64,000 nucleotides of DNA from CAXXOK01 sp001604115 (GTDB lineage Bacteria; Bacillota; Clostridia; Christensenellales; Aristaeellaceae): positions 62,001 through 126,000 of the forward strand of contig JAYFOV010000022.1 of the NCBI GenBank assembly GCA_034928535.1. The letters are read 5' to 3'. The notes under the pieces are model-generated. The model had not been told where the DNA came from, ran no database searches, and saw nothing but the letters and a program-made list of their open reading frames with translations. Numbering within the stretch: the stretch's first letter is position 1; the number at the start of each line of letters is the position of its first letter. The position numbers and the translations under genes were made by a program. This document shows, piece by piece, positions 15,978 through 25,687 of the stretch.

Positions 15978-18142
15978 TCTTCGCTTTCCTCTTTCTCCGG
16001 AAGGCTTACTTTGTGCCGGCAGGTCTCGTTAGCGCACAGGTGAATGCGCTCGCCCTTTTTGGTGCGCTTGAGGATCATATAGCTGCCACACTGCGGACAT
16101 TTGTCAGTCACAGGCATTTCCCAGCTCACAAAATCACATTCAGGATAGCGTTCGCAACCATAGAACTTCCGGTTTTTCTTGCTGGTTTTTTCCATGAGTC
16201 GCGCACCGCATTTGGGGCAGGGCGCTTTGATGTAATGGACGATGGGCTTGGCGTTGCGGCAGGTCGGAAAATTGGGGCAAGCCAAGAATTTCCCAAAACG
16301 CCCCATTTTGTAGACCATCATCGCGCCGCACTTGTCGCACTGCACATCGCTGACTTCGTCTTTGACCTCAATCTTCTCAATCTGCTCCTCCGCGACTGTC
16401 AGCATTTTTTCAAACGGCGGGTAGAAATCGCGCAGAATGTTACGCCACGCTACATTGCCTTCTTCCACTTCATCCAGCTTATCTTCCAGCGATGCTGTGA
16501 ACTCAGTGTCCACAATGGAAGCGAAATATTGCATCATCATGCTGGTGACCATCCTGCCCAGCTCCGTGGGATATAGACGCTTTTTTTCGCGGGAAACATA
16601 CCCACGGCTAATGATGGTGGTAATAGTGGGCGCATAGGTGCTCGGGCGGCCAATGCCCTTCTCTTCCAGTGTTTTGACCAACGATGCTTCCGTATAGCGC
16701 GCGGGCGGCTGCGTGAAATGCTGGTTGGTTTCCACGCCGATCACGTTGGCTTTGTCGCCTTCCTTCAGGTCAGGCATCGCTGTTTCCGGCGCTTCCAGCT
16801 CTTCATCTTCGCTTTCGATGTACACGGCACGGTAGCCGGAGAAAGTCATATGTTCCCCATAATAACGCAGTTCTATCAGGCCATCGCGTTCATCGCTCCC
16901 CTGCGTTGCCGCAGGGTTTGGCTCGCGCCCATGGATTTCCAGGGTCACCGTTTCAAAGACAGCCGGTTTCATCTGGCTGGCCATAAAGCGGGTATAGATC
17001 AGCTTATACAGGCTATGCTGCTCCCGCGTCACATGACTTTTGACCATATCCGGCGTAAGCGCGACATCCGTGGGGCGGATGGCTTCGTGCGCATCCTGCG
17101 CATTTTTGCGCCCTTTATATTCATTGGGCTTGGGCGGGCAATAATCCGCACCGTATACGGTATTGATCTGTTGGCGAACGGCCTCCACCGCCTCGGCACT
17201 TACACGCACACTGTCTGTACGGATGTAGGTGACCAGGCCGACCGTGCCCTTGCCTGCATCCACACCTTCATACAGCTGTTGTACGACCTGCATGGTTTTT
17301 GCCGTAGAAAAATTAAGCTTGCGGCTGGCCTCCTGCTGAAGGCTGGAGGTGGTGAAGGGCGGCTGCGGACGTTTGAGCTTGTCTGCACGCTTGACTGCCG
17401 CCACCTGAAACACGCCCTCCATGATGCGGTCACGTGCGGCAAAGGCATCCCGCTCATTGCGGATCACAGCCTTCTGCCCATCCAATGCGGTCAACTTCGC
17501 CTGAAAGCCAATTTTCTTGCCCCTCGCATTACTGGCCGTCAAATCGGACAGCACGTCCCAATATTCTTCGGGGATAAAATCTTCGATCTCCTGTTCACGC
17601 TGCACTACCATTTTGGTAGCCACGCTTTGCACGCGTCCGGCGGAAAGTCCCTTTTTGACCTTTGCCCACAGCAGCGGGCTGATTTTATAACCCACCAACC
17701 GATCCAAGGCGCGTCTGGCCTGCTGTGCATCCACACGCGCCATATCCACAGGGCGCACATGCTCTATCGCTTCTTTTACAGCCTTCTTGGTGATCTCATG
17801 AAACTCGATGCGGCAAGGTTTGCTAGGGTCGATGTCCAAGGTTTGCGCCAAATGCCAGCTGATTGCTTCGCCTTCGCGGTCAGGGTCAGTCGCAAGATAG
17901 ACGCGCGACGCGGATTTGGCATCCTTCTTGATCTTGGCTAAAATGCTCCCGCGCCCGCGGATGGTAATGTACTTCATGTCAAAATCATTCGCGGGATCCA
18001 CACCCAGCTGTGATTTGGGCAAGTCACGCACATGGCCCTGCGATGCCTCTACCTTATATCCCTTGCCCAGAAATTTTTCAATCGTTTTGGCTTTGGCCGG
18101 GGATTCCACGATCACCAGCTTTTGGTTGCTATTGCTTGCCAT
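15974..18142 (-). CDS. topA: DNA topoisomerase I (type IA)
   Basis: TopA relaxes negative supercoils. The 722-aa protein has the TOPRIM domain (LVIVESPAKAKTIEKFLG; DPDREGEAISWHL), the active-site motif TYIRTDS with the catalytic Tyr, and three C-terminal Cys4 zinc fingers starting near residue 600 (CDKCGAMM..., CPKCGARL..., CPQCGSYM...). The length is normal for Firmicutes. RBS AGGAGGAA precedes the ATG. It sits 18 bases after dprA, in the conserved dprA-topA-trmFO order. Confidence 0.97.
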   Translation of the reverse strand: MASNSNQKLVIVESPAKAKTIEKFLGKGYKVEASQGHVRDLPKSQLGVDPANDFDMKYITIRGRGSILAKIKKDAKSASRVYLATDPDREGEAISWHLAQTLDIDPSKPCRIEFHEITKKAVKEAIEHVRPVDMARVDAQQARRALDRLVGYKISPLLWAKVKKGLSAGRVQSVATKMVVQREQEIEDFIPEEYWDVLSDLTASNARGKKIGFQAKLTALDGQKAVIRNERDAFAARDRIMEGVFQVAAVKRADKLKRPQPPFTTSSLQQEASRKLNFSTAKTMQVVQQLYEGVDAGKGTVGLVTYIRTDSVRVSAEAVEAVRQQINTVYGADYCPPKPNEYKGRKNAQDAHEAIRPTDVALTPDMVKSHVTREQHSLYKLIYTRFMASQMKPAVFETVTLEIHGREPNPAATQGSDERDGLIELRYYGEHMTFSGYRAVYIESEDEELEAPETAMPDLKEGDKANVIGVETNQHFTQPPARYTEASLVKTLEEKGIGRPSTYAPTITTIISRGYVSREKKRLYPTELGRMVTSMMMQYFASIVDTEFTASLEDKLDEVEEGNVAWRNILRDFYPPFEKMLTVAEEQIEKIEVKDEVSDVQCDKCGAMMVYKMGRFGKFLACPNFPTCRNAKPIVHYIKAPCPKCGARLMEKTSKKNRKFYGCERYPECDFVSWEMPVTDKCPQCGSYMILKRTKKGERIHLCANETCRHKVSLPEKEESEE

Positions 18143-18160
18143 AATAATGCTTCCTCCTGA

Positions 18161-19273
18161 TTACGGTCTGGCATTGCCGATGGCCATGGCAAAAAGGTTG
18201 CCACTGTCCCGGCGCACCTGACCTGAAATTTCCATGATTGTGAGCTCCGCGAGCAGTTCGTCCGCATGGAAGCCTGTTTGCGCGCACAGGGCATCCATCC
18301 CGAGGGGTTCGCGCATCAGCGCTTGGAGCACCGCCTGCTGCAGGGGCGTTTCCCCCATGGGGCCATACTCCTTTGTGGCGGATGTCAAATCCGGTTTGGT
18401 TTCCAGCCCCAGATCCTCTAAGATATCGGAAGCGGATGTGACAAGTCGCGCCCCTTCCCGAATGATGTGGTGCGGCCCTTCCGCGCCCGCCTGTCCAATG
18501 TTGCCGGGCACAGCATAGACTTCCCTGCCTTGCCGCAGCGCCATATCCACGGTAATCATGCCTCCGCTTTTCAGGCGGCCTTCCACAAAAACAGCTGCAT
18601 GGCACATTCCGCTGATCAGGCGGTTACGGTGCGGGAAATGATATGTTTGCGGGATCGCATCCAGCGGGTACTCGCTGAGCACAGCACCCTGACCCTCGCA
18701 GAGTTTGCGGTAAATGCCGATGTTTTCCAGCGGATAGGGAACATTGACCCCGCTGCCCAGCACGGCGATGGTCGCGCCCCCCGCATCCAGGGCGCCTTCG
18801 TGTGCACAGCCGTCAATACCGCGCGCCATACCGCTGACCACACATAGACCCGCGTCGCACAAGCCATATGCCAGTGTGCGCGCCATGTTGCGTCCATACC
18901 CACTGGGGTAGCGCGTGCCCACCACGGCGATGGCCGGCCTGCGGAGCACCTCGGCATCGCCCATAGCGTACAGCACATAGGGTGGGTCGTCAATACAGGA
19001 AAGCAGCGGTGGGTAAGCCGGATCCCCTTGGAAGATCACATGCACGCCTTTTTTCTCAATACGCTCGCATAGGGTATCCAGCGCCACCTCATGGTGATAT
19101 CGGCGCAGGATGCGCTGTGCCTCGGTATTGCCAGTCAGGGTAGCGCCGGCGGCAAAATCTGACCAGAGCGCCGCGGCGGAGCCTCGCTCCTCCAGCATAC
19201 GGCGCACCTTGTCCGCGCTGATCTCCGCCACGGACAGCCACAGCAAGCGGCGTTGTTCTTCCGTAAAGTGCAT
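18161..19273 (-). CDS. dprA: DNA processing protein DprA
   Basis: DprA loads RecA on incoming single-stranded DNA during transformation. The 370-aa protein shows an N-terminal SAM-like region, then the Rossmann core with VGTRYPSGYG, SGMARGIDGCAHEGAL, VLGSGVNVPYP, FPHRNRLISG and the AVPGN signature. A winged-helix C-terminal domain (about 310-365) follows. The canonical 'KSGSLIT' motif reads KSGGMIT here, a minor variation. It lies three bases from comM. Natural competence is not implied: dprA is widely kept in non-competent Firmicutes. Confidence 0.95.
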   Translation of the reverse strand: MHFTEEQRRLLWLSVAEISADKVRRMLEERGSAAALWSDFAAGATLTGNTEAQRILRRYHHEVALDTLCERIEKKGVHVIFQGDPAYPPLLSCIDDPPYVLYAMGDAEVLRRPAIAVVGTRYPSGYGRNMARTLAYGLCDAGLCVVSGMARGIDGCAHEGALDAGGATIAVLGSGVNVPYPLENIGIYRKLCEGQGAVLSEYPLDAIPQTYHFPHRNRLISGMCHAAVFVEGRLKSGGMITVDMALRQGREVYAVPGNIGQAGAEGPHHIIREGARLVTSASDILEDLGLETKPDLTSATKEYGPMGETPLQQAVLQALMREPLGMDALCAQTGFHADELLAELTIMEISGQVRRDSGNLFAMAIGNARP

Positions 19274-19276
19274 GTT

Positions 19277-20809
19277 TTACCTCCAATATTGCCCGTCCAG
19301 ATTGCGCAATTGTATGGCCTGCGCTACATCCATCAGGGAGAGGATGTCCCGGCCGGCGATGTCTGCCAGGGTACGCGCCACTTTACGGATCCTTCCATAG
19401 GCGCGCATGCTGATGTGATACTGTGTTACCGCTTTACGCAGCAGTGCATCCGCGTCCGGAGCCATCCGGCAATGCTGCTCAATGGCACTTTGGGGCATCT
19501 GCGCGTTGCAAAAATAGGATTCGCCTTGGTAACGCTCCAACTGGCGTTGCCTGGCCAGCATGACGCGCTGCTGTACGGTGCGGGAATCCTCCTGCGTGTT
19601 TTGCTGCTCAATGTCCTCCATGGTCACGGCATCCATCTCCACCTGAAGATCAATACGGTCCAAAAGCGGCCCGCTGATGCGCGCCAGATAGCGCTGTATT
19701 CCATAAGGCTTGCAGCGGCACTGTGTCTGTTTGCTGCCGTGATTGCCACAGGGGCAAGGGTTCATGCCAGCCACCAACATGCTTCGGCTCTGGTAGCGTA
19801 CCTGCCCACTGACGCGGGTCACATGCACATAGCCATCCTCCAGCGGTTGCCTCAGTGCTTCCAGTGTCTGCCGCGCATATTCCGGCAGCTCGTCCAAAAA
19901 CAGCACACCGTTGTGAGCCAAGGAAACTTCCCCGGGTCTTGCCTTGGCGCCTCCACCGATAATCGATGGCAGCGATGCATAGTGATGTGGGGAGCGGAAC
20001 GGGCGGCGGGTCATGAGCCCCGCCTCGCGAGTCAGTTCGCCTGCCGCGGAATGGATGCAGGTGGTTTCCAGCGCCTCCTCATAGCTCAGCGGGGGCAAAA
20101 TCCCTGGTAGGCATCGCGCCAGCATGGTTTTTCCGCTGCCAGGCACACCCACCATCAACAGATTGTGCCCTCCCGCTGCAGCCACCTCCAGCGCCTTGCG
20201 TGCGATCTTTTGCCCCTTGACATGTTTCAGATCGTTGGAAGGCACCGCTTCCGACATCAACTGCCGATAGGGTACCTGCGCCTGTGGCGTGATCATGGCT
20301 TCCCCCGTCAAGTGCCGCACCGCTTCCGACAGGGTGGCGGCTGGGAGAATATCAACATCCCCCAAACATTGCACTTCCTGTGCGTTGCTGGTGGGCAAAA
20401 CAATGTGCCGCAATCCGGCCGAGCGCGCCGCCAAAGCCATGGACAGCACCCCGCGCACGGGCAGCAATTCCCCGTGCAGGGTGAGTTCTCCCAGCAGCAA
20501 AGTTTCTCCCAGCGCCTGGTAAGCGTCCGGCTTTTGCGCCGCCAGCAACGCGATGGCAATGCTCAGCTCCAAACTGGTGCCTTCCTTACGCACATCGGCA
20601 GGCGCAAGGTTCACCGTCAGTTTTTTCATGGGCCAGGCAAAGCCACTGTTTGTTATAGCTGCACGGATGCGATCCCGGCTTTCTTTGACGGCGACGCTCG
20701 GCAAGCCGACAATGTCAAAGCCGATCATGCCATTGGCGATGCATGCTTCCACATCCACCAAAAATCCGTTTACGCCTTCCAACCCGCCGCCGATCACCTT
20801 GGCAAGCAT
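19277..20809 (-). CDS. comM: YifB/ComM-family Mg-chelatase-like AAA ATPase
   Basis: The 510-aa protein is ComM/YifB. An N-terminal Lon-like domain (VDVEACIANGMIGFDIVGLP; GTSLELSIAIALLA) is followed by AAA Walker A GVPGSGKTMLA and Walker B-type GVLFLDELPE. A C-terminal Mg_chelatase domain contains the zinc-binding MNPCPCGNHG motif. In Gram-negatives ComM promotes branch migration during recombination of transforming DNA. I use the ATG at 20809, six bases after the GGGGGG ribosome binding site; an ATG two codons earlier abuts that site. Confidence 0.93.
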   Translation of the reverse strand: MLAKVIGGGLEGVNGFLVDVEACIANGMIGFDIVGLPSVAVKESRDRIRAAITNSGFAWPMKKLTVNLAPADVRKEGTSLELSIAIALLAAQKPDAYQALGETLLLGELTLHGELLPVRGVLSMALAARSAGLRHIVLPTSNAQEVQCLGDVDILPAATLSEAVRHLTGEAMITPQAQVPYRQLMSEAVPSNDLKHVKGQKIARKALEVAAAGGHNLLMVGVPGSGKTMLARCLPGILPPLSYEEALETTCIHSAAGELTREAGLMTRRPFRSPHHYASLPSIIGGGAKARPGEVSLAHNGVLFLDELPEYARQTLEALRQPLEDGYVHVTRVSGQVRYQSRSMLVAGMNPCPCGNHGSKQTQCRCKPYGIQRYLARISGPLLDRIDLQVEMDAVTMEDIEQQNTQEDSRTVQQRVMLARQRQLERYQGESYFCNAQMPQSAIEQHCRMAPDADALLRKAVTQYHISMRAYGRIRKVARTLADIAGRDILSLMDVAQAIQLRNLDGQYWR

Positions 20810-20828
20810 GGGCATCCCCCCGTTTGCT

Positions 20829-23800
20829 TTAATAGTATAATTTGGGGAACCACTTGAGCCAATCCAGCCACCAGGTAGGCGTCAGCAGCCCGGATGCATA
20901 GGGAAAAAACAGTATGAAGAAAATTGCCGCCATGAGCACATAGGCCACCATCAGCCACTGACGCAGGCGCTTATGGCCACTGCGTGAGAACACCACAGTC
21001 GTTGCCAGAATGATAAACGGGACACTGGCAAAGTAGTGATACATGTACATGGAGCGCGGCACAAGAACCCACGGCAGGTATTGCGCCAAAAAGCCGATCA
21101 CAAGCACGGTCAGGGTCAAATCGCCATCCCCCTGGCGGTAGCGCAGGCCGCCGCGCACCCTCAGGTACTTGAAAACAAACATCCCAAAAACCGCCAGCAT
21201 GCACACCGCGCCAACATAGAAGATGAGCGGATTGCCCATGCACATGATCGTGCTGGCAAAACCTTGCGGCTCAAACTTATCCTGACTGAACCACATGGGC
21301 TTGAGGATGAGCGGCCACTGCCACCAAGGAGAATTGAATGGATGATCCATGCCAAGCCCCGGGGTGCTTTGGTAAGCAAACATGCTCTCCTGTGCTTTGA
21401 TCAGGCGAGTCAGCGTTACCGGCCCTGTCGGCGTTAGGTAGGGAATATAGCTCACGTAATAGATTACGGCCGGAATGGCGATGAAAAACAGCAGGCAGAA
21501 CAGGCATGTGACCAAAATGCGCTTGAGTGTCAGTTCCCGCGCCCATCGAATACGAAGGATTTGCGCAGGCGTGAGCGCTTCCGTCAAATCCACATCAAAG
21601 GCTACCAAGCCGCAACGAAATTGGCGGAACACCGCTACCCCAAACAGCACCGCCAAGCCCACTGCTGAATATAGCCCAATCCATTTGCTGGCAATCGACA
21701 GCCCCATGAACAGGCCGCTGAGCAACAACGGCAGCAGCGTGCGCAGAAAGGGTCGTGTGAGTACCCGAGCCGGGGTGTCCGGTGCCGTAGAATCCGGCAC
21801 GGCGAAAACATCAGTCATCAGGTAGCGCGCCATGCAGAGCACCGACAGGATGATAAACAGCACCGGGAAGCTGTCAATGGTGGCAATTCGCGTCTGGGTA
21901 AAGTGCATCAAATCAAAGCCAAACAACATCATGGCAAAAGTCGCCAAATCCCGGCGGCGCATCAGCTGCTTGGCCAGCAGGTACAGCGCCGGCAGCATGA
22001 GCACGCCGACCAGCGCGCCAGCAAATCGCCAACCAAACGGCGTCATCCCAAACAAGGCGATCCCTGCCGCCATCATCAGTTTACCCAGCGGCGGATGCGT
22101 CGTTTCGTAGGGTGCTTGCCCGTGCAAATGCTCATAAGCTGTGCGTGCATGGTAAATCTCATCAAAATAGGTACCGTTGTACCAGCCAGGCTCTCCGGAG
22201 AGCGTGTTCTGCTCATCGATCAGGTTTTCAGGCGGTTTGCTGGTTTCCAGCACATCTTTCGCGCCTGTATGGGAGATCAGCGTCAGCGGGATGGGATCTC
22301 CCCCTTTGTCCCGCAGGACAATCTCCCACAGGTTAAGCCCTGCGCTTTCGGCATTCAAACGCAGGTACTTGCCCGTAAGCCAGAGGATATTGCTTGGGTT
22401 ATTGTCGTTATAGCTGACCGCTCCTTCGCCCAGATCGTTGGTGGTGACGGCATAGTTCCAGCGGTAACACAGCCCCTCCCGCATCTGGCAGGCATACGGC
22501 TCGCTGAAGGTAACGCCATCCTCGCTGACGGCAACGGAAAAATCCGAATAGCTTACCCCGGCATAATACAGCATGCTGAAGGTAGAATTCTCAGGCAAGG
22601 CAAACGTAGCCTGTTCCGCCGCACTGGTGGCCACCCAGGCCGTTTGCGGCGCAACGGTACTGCCCAGGTTGGTGAAGGTGAGCACCCCATAGAGCACCAT
22701 GGTCACACCCATGATCAGATAATCCCGCATGGTCAAGTGCAAACGTGCGTCCCGCGGAGTGAGCAGCGCTGTGGTATAGCAGGCGTTGGTGCGCGGCATG
22801 GACGCTTGCACCACCGTCCTGGCCGGCGTAGGTTTGAGCCCAGTGGCCGCCAGATAGCAGCCGAACCCGCCCAGGAACACATTGAGCAGGCCAAGCGCGA
22901 TGTTTAGCCCTAAGGTGTCCAGATTCAGGTGACCCTGTGCCGAGCCAAACAGTAGTGAATTATCCAGCACAATGGCCGTATTGACAAAGGTGGTGATACC
23001 CACCCCAACGCTGAGCCACAGCAGGCGGCGATCCCTTGTACGGGTATAGGCCAGCGGCAGCAGAAGCAGCACTGGGAACAAATAGCGTTCATGGATTTTC
23101 AGGCCGAACACATATACCAGAAGCATCATGAGAGAGAGGTAGAAAGGCAAAGCATCCGCCTTCCGGTCTGCCAGCAGGCCAATCAGCGCAAAGCCATAGG
23201 CAAAAATCATCCATAACGTGCCATAGACCAAGAAAGTGCTGCCAAACCATGTGGAAAGGATAAACGCAAGCCCAAACAACAGCATGACCACCGCCAGCGC
23301 ATCACGCCTTGCTTCTCCCGGGGCGGTGTCCTGATGCACAAGCATCCCGGGCAGTCGGCAGGCGCGTTCCCAGAAGGTTCTGAAACCCGTCTGCAACTGA
23401 GCCATCCAGGCGCCTGCCAGCAGCAGCGCGACCCCGGTGCCCACAGGCACCAGCCATGGCAGGGAAATGACCTGAAAACCTGCATCCCCTGCCAAAGGCG
23501 ACCAATTGCCCCCTAATACATACAGCCAGTTTGCTGTATTGAGCACAGCATAGTGATAACTGCTTAAGGTTTCACTGTAGCGCTTGATCAGCCACAGCGG
23601 GTCGCTTTGCTGCACACTGAACGGCACCACAATCAACGCCGCTGCCCCCGCCGCAAGCAGAAGCCCCTGCCACACAGCACGCCATTGCTCGCGGCGGGTT
23701 TTCTGGTCCGCAAACCAAAAGCACATGAGCAAACAAACACCAGCCACCGGTGCAAACAATAGAGCCTGCGGTTTGACCAGCACAGCCGTCACATACACCG

Positions 23801-25043
23801 GGAGCGCGACACGCCAGCGCTTGTCCATGGCTGCAATGGCTGCCAGCATGAGCAGGAGCGCCAGAAGCGTATCCACCTGCCCCCAGGCTGCGCCATTGAC
23901 CAGCGTCGCAGGGTTGATGGCGAAAAGCAGCGAAACAAACACTGCCGCTCCCAAGGGAATGCGCTTGCGTGCATACCAAAACAGCAGGAGCGCAGCCACC
24001 ATATCCACGATCAGGGGAATGGCTTTGATGATGAGCCGCACAGTGGGTGTGTCTGCATAGCCTACGGCCTGCAGCACCAGCCCGACCGGCCAGAGCAGCA
24101 GCATATAGCCCGGAGGGTAATCACAGAAAAAATCCGGCGCATAGAAGCCCCACGGGCCCTCGCTGGCCATGCGAAGGCTCCAAGCTGAAAAACAGCCCAT
24201 ATCGACCTGGTAGCCCGCCACAGCGCCGCCCAGATAAAGCCTGAGCAGCAATGCAAAAACCATTCCCGCCAACAGCAGTGCAAGCAAAGGCCGCTCGCCA
24301 CGCTTGCCATGCCCGTGCTTGTCCAGCAGCGCGCGGCCTGCCAGCGCGGCCAGCAGACCAAATGCCACGCCCACCAGCATAAACCAGAGCGCGTGACTAC
24401 CGGGTGTGTTTGTTTCTGAATCCGCTTGCACAGCCGGGGCATCATCTCCTGCATCCACGGTGTACCAGAGCGTGGCGATCATGCCGGTGGGGAGCGTATC
24501 CACTTTCTCCACACGGATATCGTCAAAGTATGCAGTCCCTTGGCTTTCCGATCCATACCCGCCAACGCGGACGCCCAGCTCCACACTGTGCTGGTTTTCG
24601 CCTGTCTCGCCGTACCATTCGATGTACTGCCATTTTCCTGCTGTATCAAACACTGTCTGCGAAAAAGCGAACACGCCCTCGATGCCTATGTTGGCTCCGT
24701 TGCCGAAATCCTCCATCGTTTCCACCAGCACATAACCGGATACGCGGTACATGGCGCTTGGCTCTACGGGCAAGGCATAGACAAAGCGCGCATCGTTGGT
24801 GTTTGCGTTGGTGATGCGCGCGCTGTATGTGCCGCTGTGTGCCCGGTCAGCGGTGATGTCAAAACGGGTGTAACCTTCTTGCGTGCGGTAGGCGCTGGTA
24901 TACCAGCCCTCTGCGCCGCCGTTGGCAGAAAGCGCCTCAAACCCGCCGTTTGGCAGGATATTCTCGGGCTCCGCCAGTGCAATGGCCAGCGTTTGGCTCA
25001 GCAGCAACAACAATACTCCAAGGATCAGCAAACGCTTTTTCAC
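20829..25043 (-). CDS. Giant fusion of two GT-C membrane glycosyltransferases
   Basis: This 1404-aa multi-pass membrane protein has four parts. Residues 1-25 form a signal peptide. About 30-190 is a beta-sandwich region of carbohydrate-binding-module type (ILPNGGFEALS...EGWYTS). About 220-780 is a GT-C glycosyltransferase with many membrane spans and an acidic loop YQVDMGCFSAWS. About 790-930 is a discoidin-like domain, followed by a protein-mannosyltransferase (PMT/GT39)-type enzyme with FDEIYHARTA and THPPLGKL. It probably transfers sugars from lipid-linked donors to exported proteins or polymers. The start is GTG (25043), nine bases after AGGAGG; the ATG ten codons upstream lies before the ribosome binding site. 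The start overlaps the rnhB stop (GTGA). Confidence 0.85.
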   Translation of the reverse strand: MKKRLLILGVLLLLLSQTLAIALAEPENILPNGGFEALSANGGAEGWYTSAYRTQEGYTRFDITADRAHSGTYSARITNANTNDARFVYALPVEPSAMYRVSGYVLVETMEDFGNGANIGIEGVFAFSQTVFDTAGKWQYIEWYGETGENQHSVELGVRVGGYGSESQGTAYFDDIRVEKVDTLPTGMIATLWYTVDAGDDAPAVQADSETNTPGSHALWFMLVGVAFGLLAALAGRALLDKHGHGKRGERPLLALLLAGMVFALLLRLYLGGAVAGYQVDMGCFSAWSLRMASEGPWGFYAPDFFCDYPPGYMLLLWPVGLVLQAVGYADTPTVRLIIKAIPLIVDMVAALLLFWYARKRIPLGAAVFVSLLFAINPATLVNGAAWGQVDTLLALLLMLAAIAAMDKRWRVALPVYVTAVLVKPQALLFAPVAGVCLLMCFWFADQKTRREQWRAVWQGLLLAAGAAALIVVPFSVQQSDPLWLIKRYSETLSSYHYAVLNTANWLYVLGGNWSPLAGDAGFQVISLPWLVPVGTGVALLLAGAWMAQLQTGFRTFWERACRLPGMLVHQDTAPGEARRDALAVVMLLFGLAFILSTWFGSTFLVYGTLWMIFAYGFALIGLLADRKADALPFYLSLMMLLVYVFGLKIHERYLFPVLLLLPLAYTRTRDRRLLWLSVGVGITTFVNTAIVLDNSLLFGSAQGHLNLDTLGLNIALGLLNVFLGGFGCYLAATGLKPTPARTVVQASMPRTNACYTTALLTPRDARLHLTMRDYLIMGVTMVLYGVLTFTNLGSTVAPQTAWVATSAAEQATFALPENSTFSMLYYAGVSYSDFSVAVSEDGVTFSEPYACQMREGLCYRWNYAVTTNDLGEGAVSYNDNNPSNILWLTGKYLRLNAESAGLNLWEIVLRDKGGDPIPLTLISHTGAKDVLETSKPPENLIDEQNTLSGEPGWYNGTYFDEIYHARTAYEHLHGQAPYETTHPPLGKLMMAAGIALFGMTPFGWRFAGALVGVLMLPALYLLAKQLMRRRDLATFAMMLFGFDLMHFTQTRIATIDSFPVLFIILSVLCMARYLMTDVFAVPDSTAPDTPARVLTRPFLRTLLPLLLSGLFMGLSIASKWIGLYSAVGLAVLFGVAVFRQFRCGLVAFDVDLTEALTPAQILRIRWARELTLKRILVTCLFCLLFFIAIPAVIYYVSYIPYLTPTGPVTLTRLIKAQESMFAYQSTPGLGMDHPFNSPWWQWPLILKPMWFSQDKFEPQGFASTIMCMGNPLIFYVGAVCMLAVFGMFVFKYLRVRGGLRYRQGDGDLTLTVLVIGFLAQYLPWVLVPRSMYMYHYFASVPFIILATTVVFSRSGHKRLRQWLMVAYVLMAAIFFILFFPYASGLLTPTWWLDWLKWFPKLYY

Positions 25044-25687
25044 GTCCTGTCGCCTCCTGCCTGGGATATCCATTTACCGATGAAACTGCGCCGATGCTCC
25101 GGACATGCACCGCAGCGTAGGATTCCTTCGATATGCTCCGGCGTTCCATAACCCATGTTGCGCTCCAGTCCATAGCCTGGATAGCGCTTTGCCAAGCCGA
25201 CAAGCATCTGGTCACGGGCCACCTTGGCGACGATGCTGGCCGCAGCAATGGAATAACTGACCGCATCGCCGTGGATGATGGATCGCGTGGGAAAAGGAAG
25301 GGCAAGACCAGTCACTGCATCCACCAGACACAGGCTCGCCGGGGCATTTTCGGCCGCGCGGCGCATGGCGAGCTTAGTCGCGTTAAGGATGTTGATCTGG
25401 TCTATTTCCGCTGCCGATGCCTGCCCCACGCCCACAAACAGTGCGCAAACACGGATGGCTGCCTCCATTTGCTCCCGGCGCGCGGCAGATAACTTTTTGC
25501 TATCATCTACCCACGGCAGCAACGGTTGCGCGGGCATGATCACACACGCAGCCACGACAGGGCCAAGCAGCGGCCCGCGGCCGACTTCGTCCATCCCGGC
25601 CAGGGCGGTGCCAAACTCCGCAAAGGTGCTGTCATGCGCCGCAAGGGTCTCCATGCGCAGCAGCCGTTTGGCATCAGGTTGGCGCAT
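25040..25687 (-). CDS. rnhB: Ribonuclease HII
   Basis: RNase HII removes ribonucleotides and RNA from RNA-DNA hybrids. The 215-aa protein has the catalytic motif GMDEVGRGPLLGPVVAA (first Asp-Glu), DDSKKLS, the second acidic residue in LVDAVTGL, and GDAVSYSIAAASIVAKVARD. The ATG at 25687 is preferred because AAGGA lies eleven bases upstream; an ATG three codons earlier is too close to that site. The start overlaps the end of rbgA by 14 bases, and the stop overlaps the start of the glycosyltransferase gene. Confidence 0.94.
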   Translation of the reverse strand: MRQPDAKRLLRMETLAAHDSTFAEFGTALAGMDEVGRGPLLGPVVAACVIMPAQPLLPWVDDSKKLSAARREQMEAAIRVCALFVGVGQASAAEIDQINILNATKLAMRRAAENAPASLCLVDAVTGLALPFPTRSIIHGDAVSYSIAAASIVAKVARDQMLVGLAKRYPGYGLERNMGYGTPEHIEGILRCGACPEHRRSFIGKWISQAGGDRT

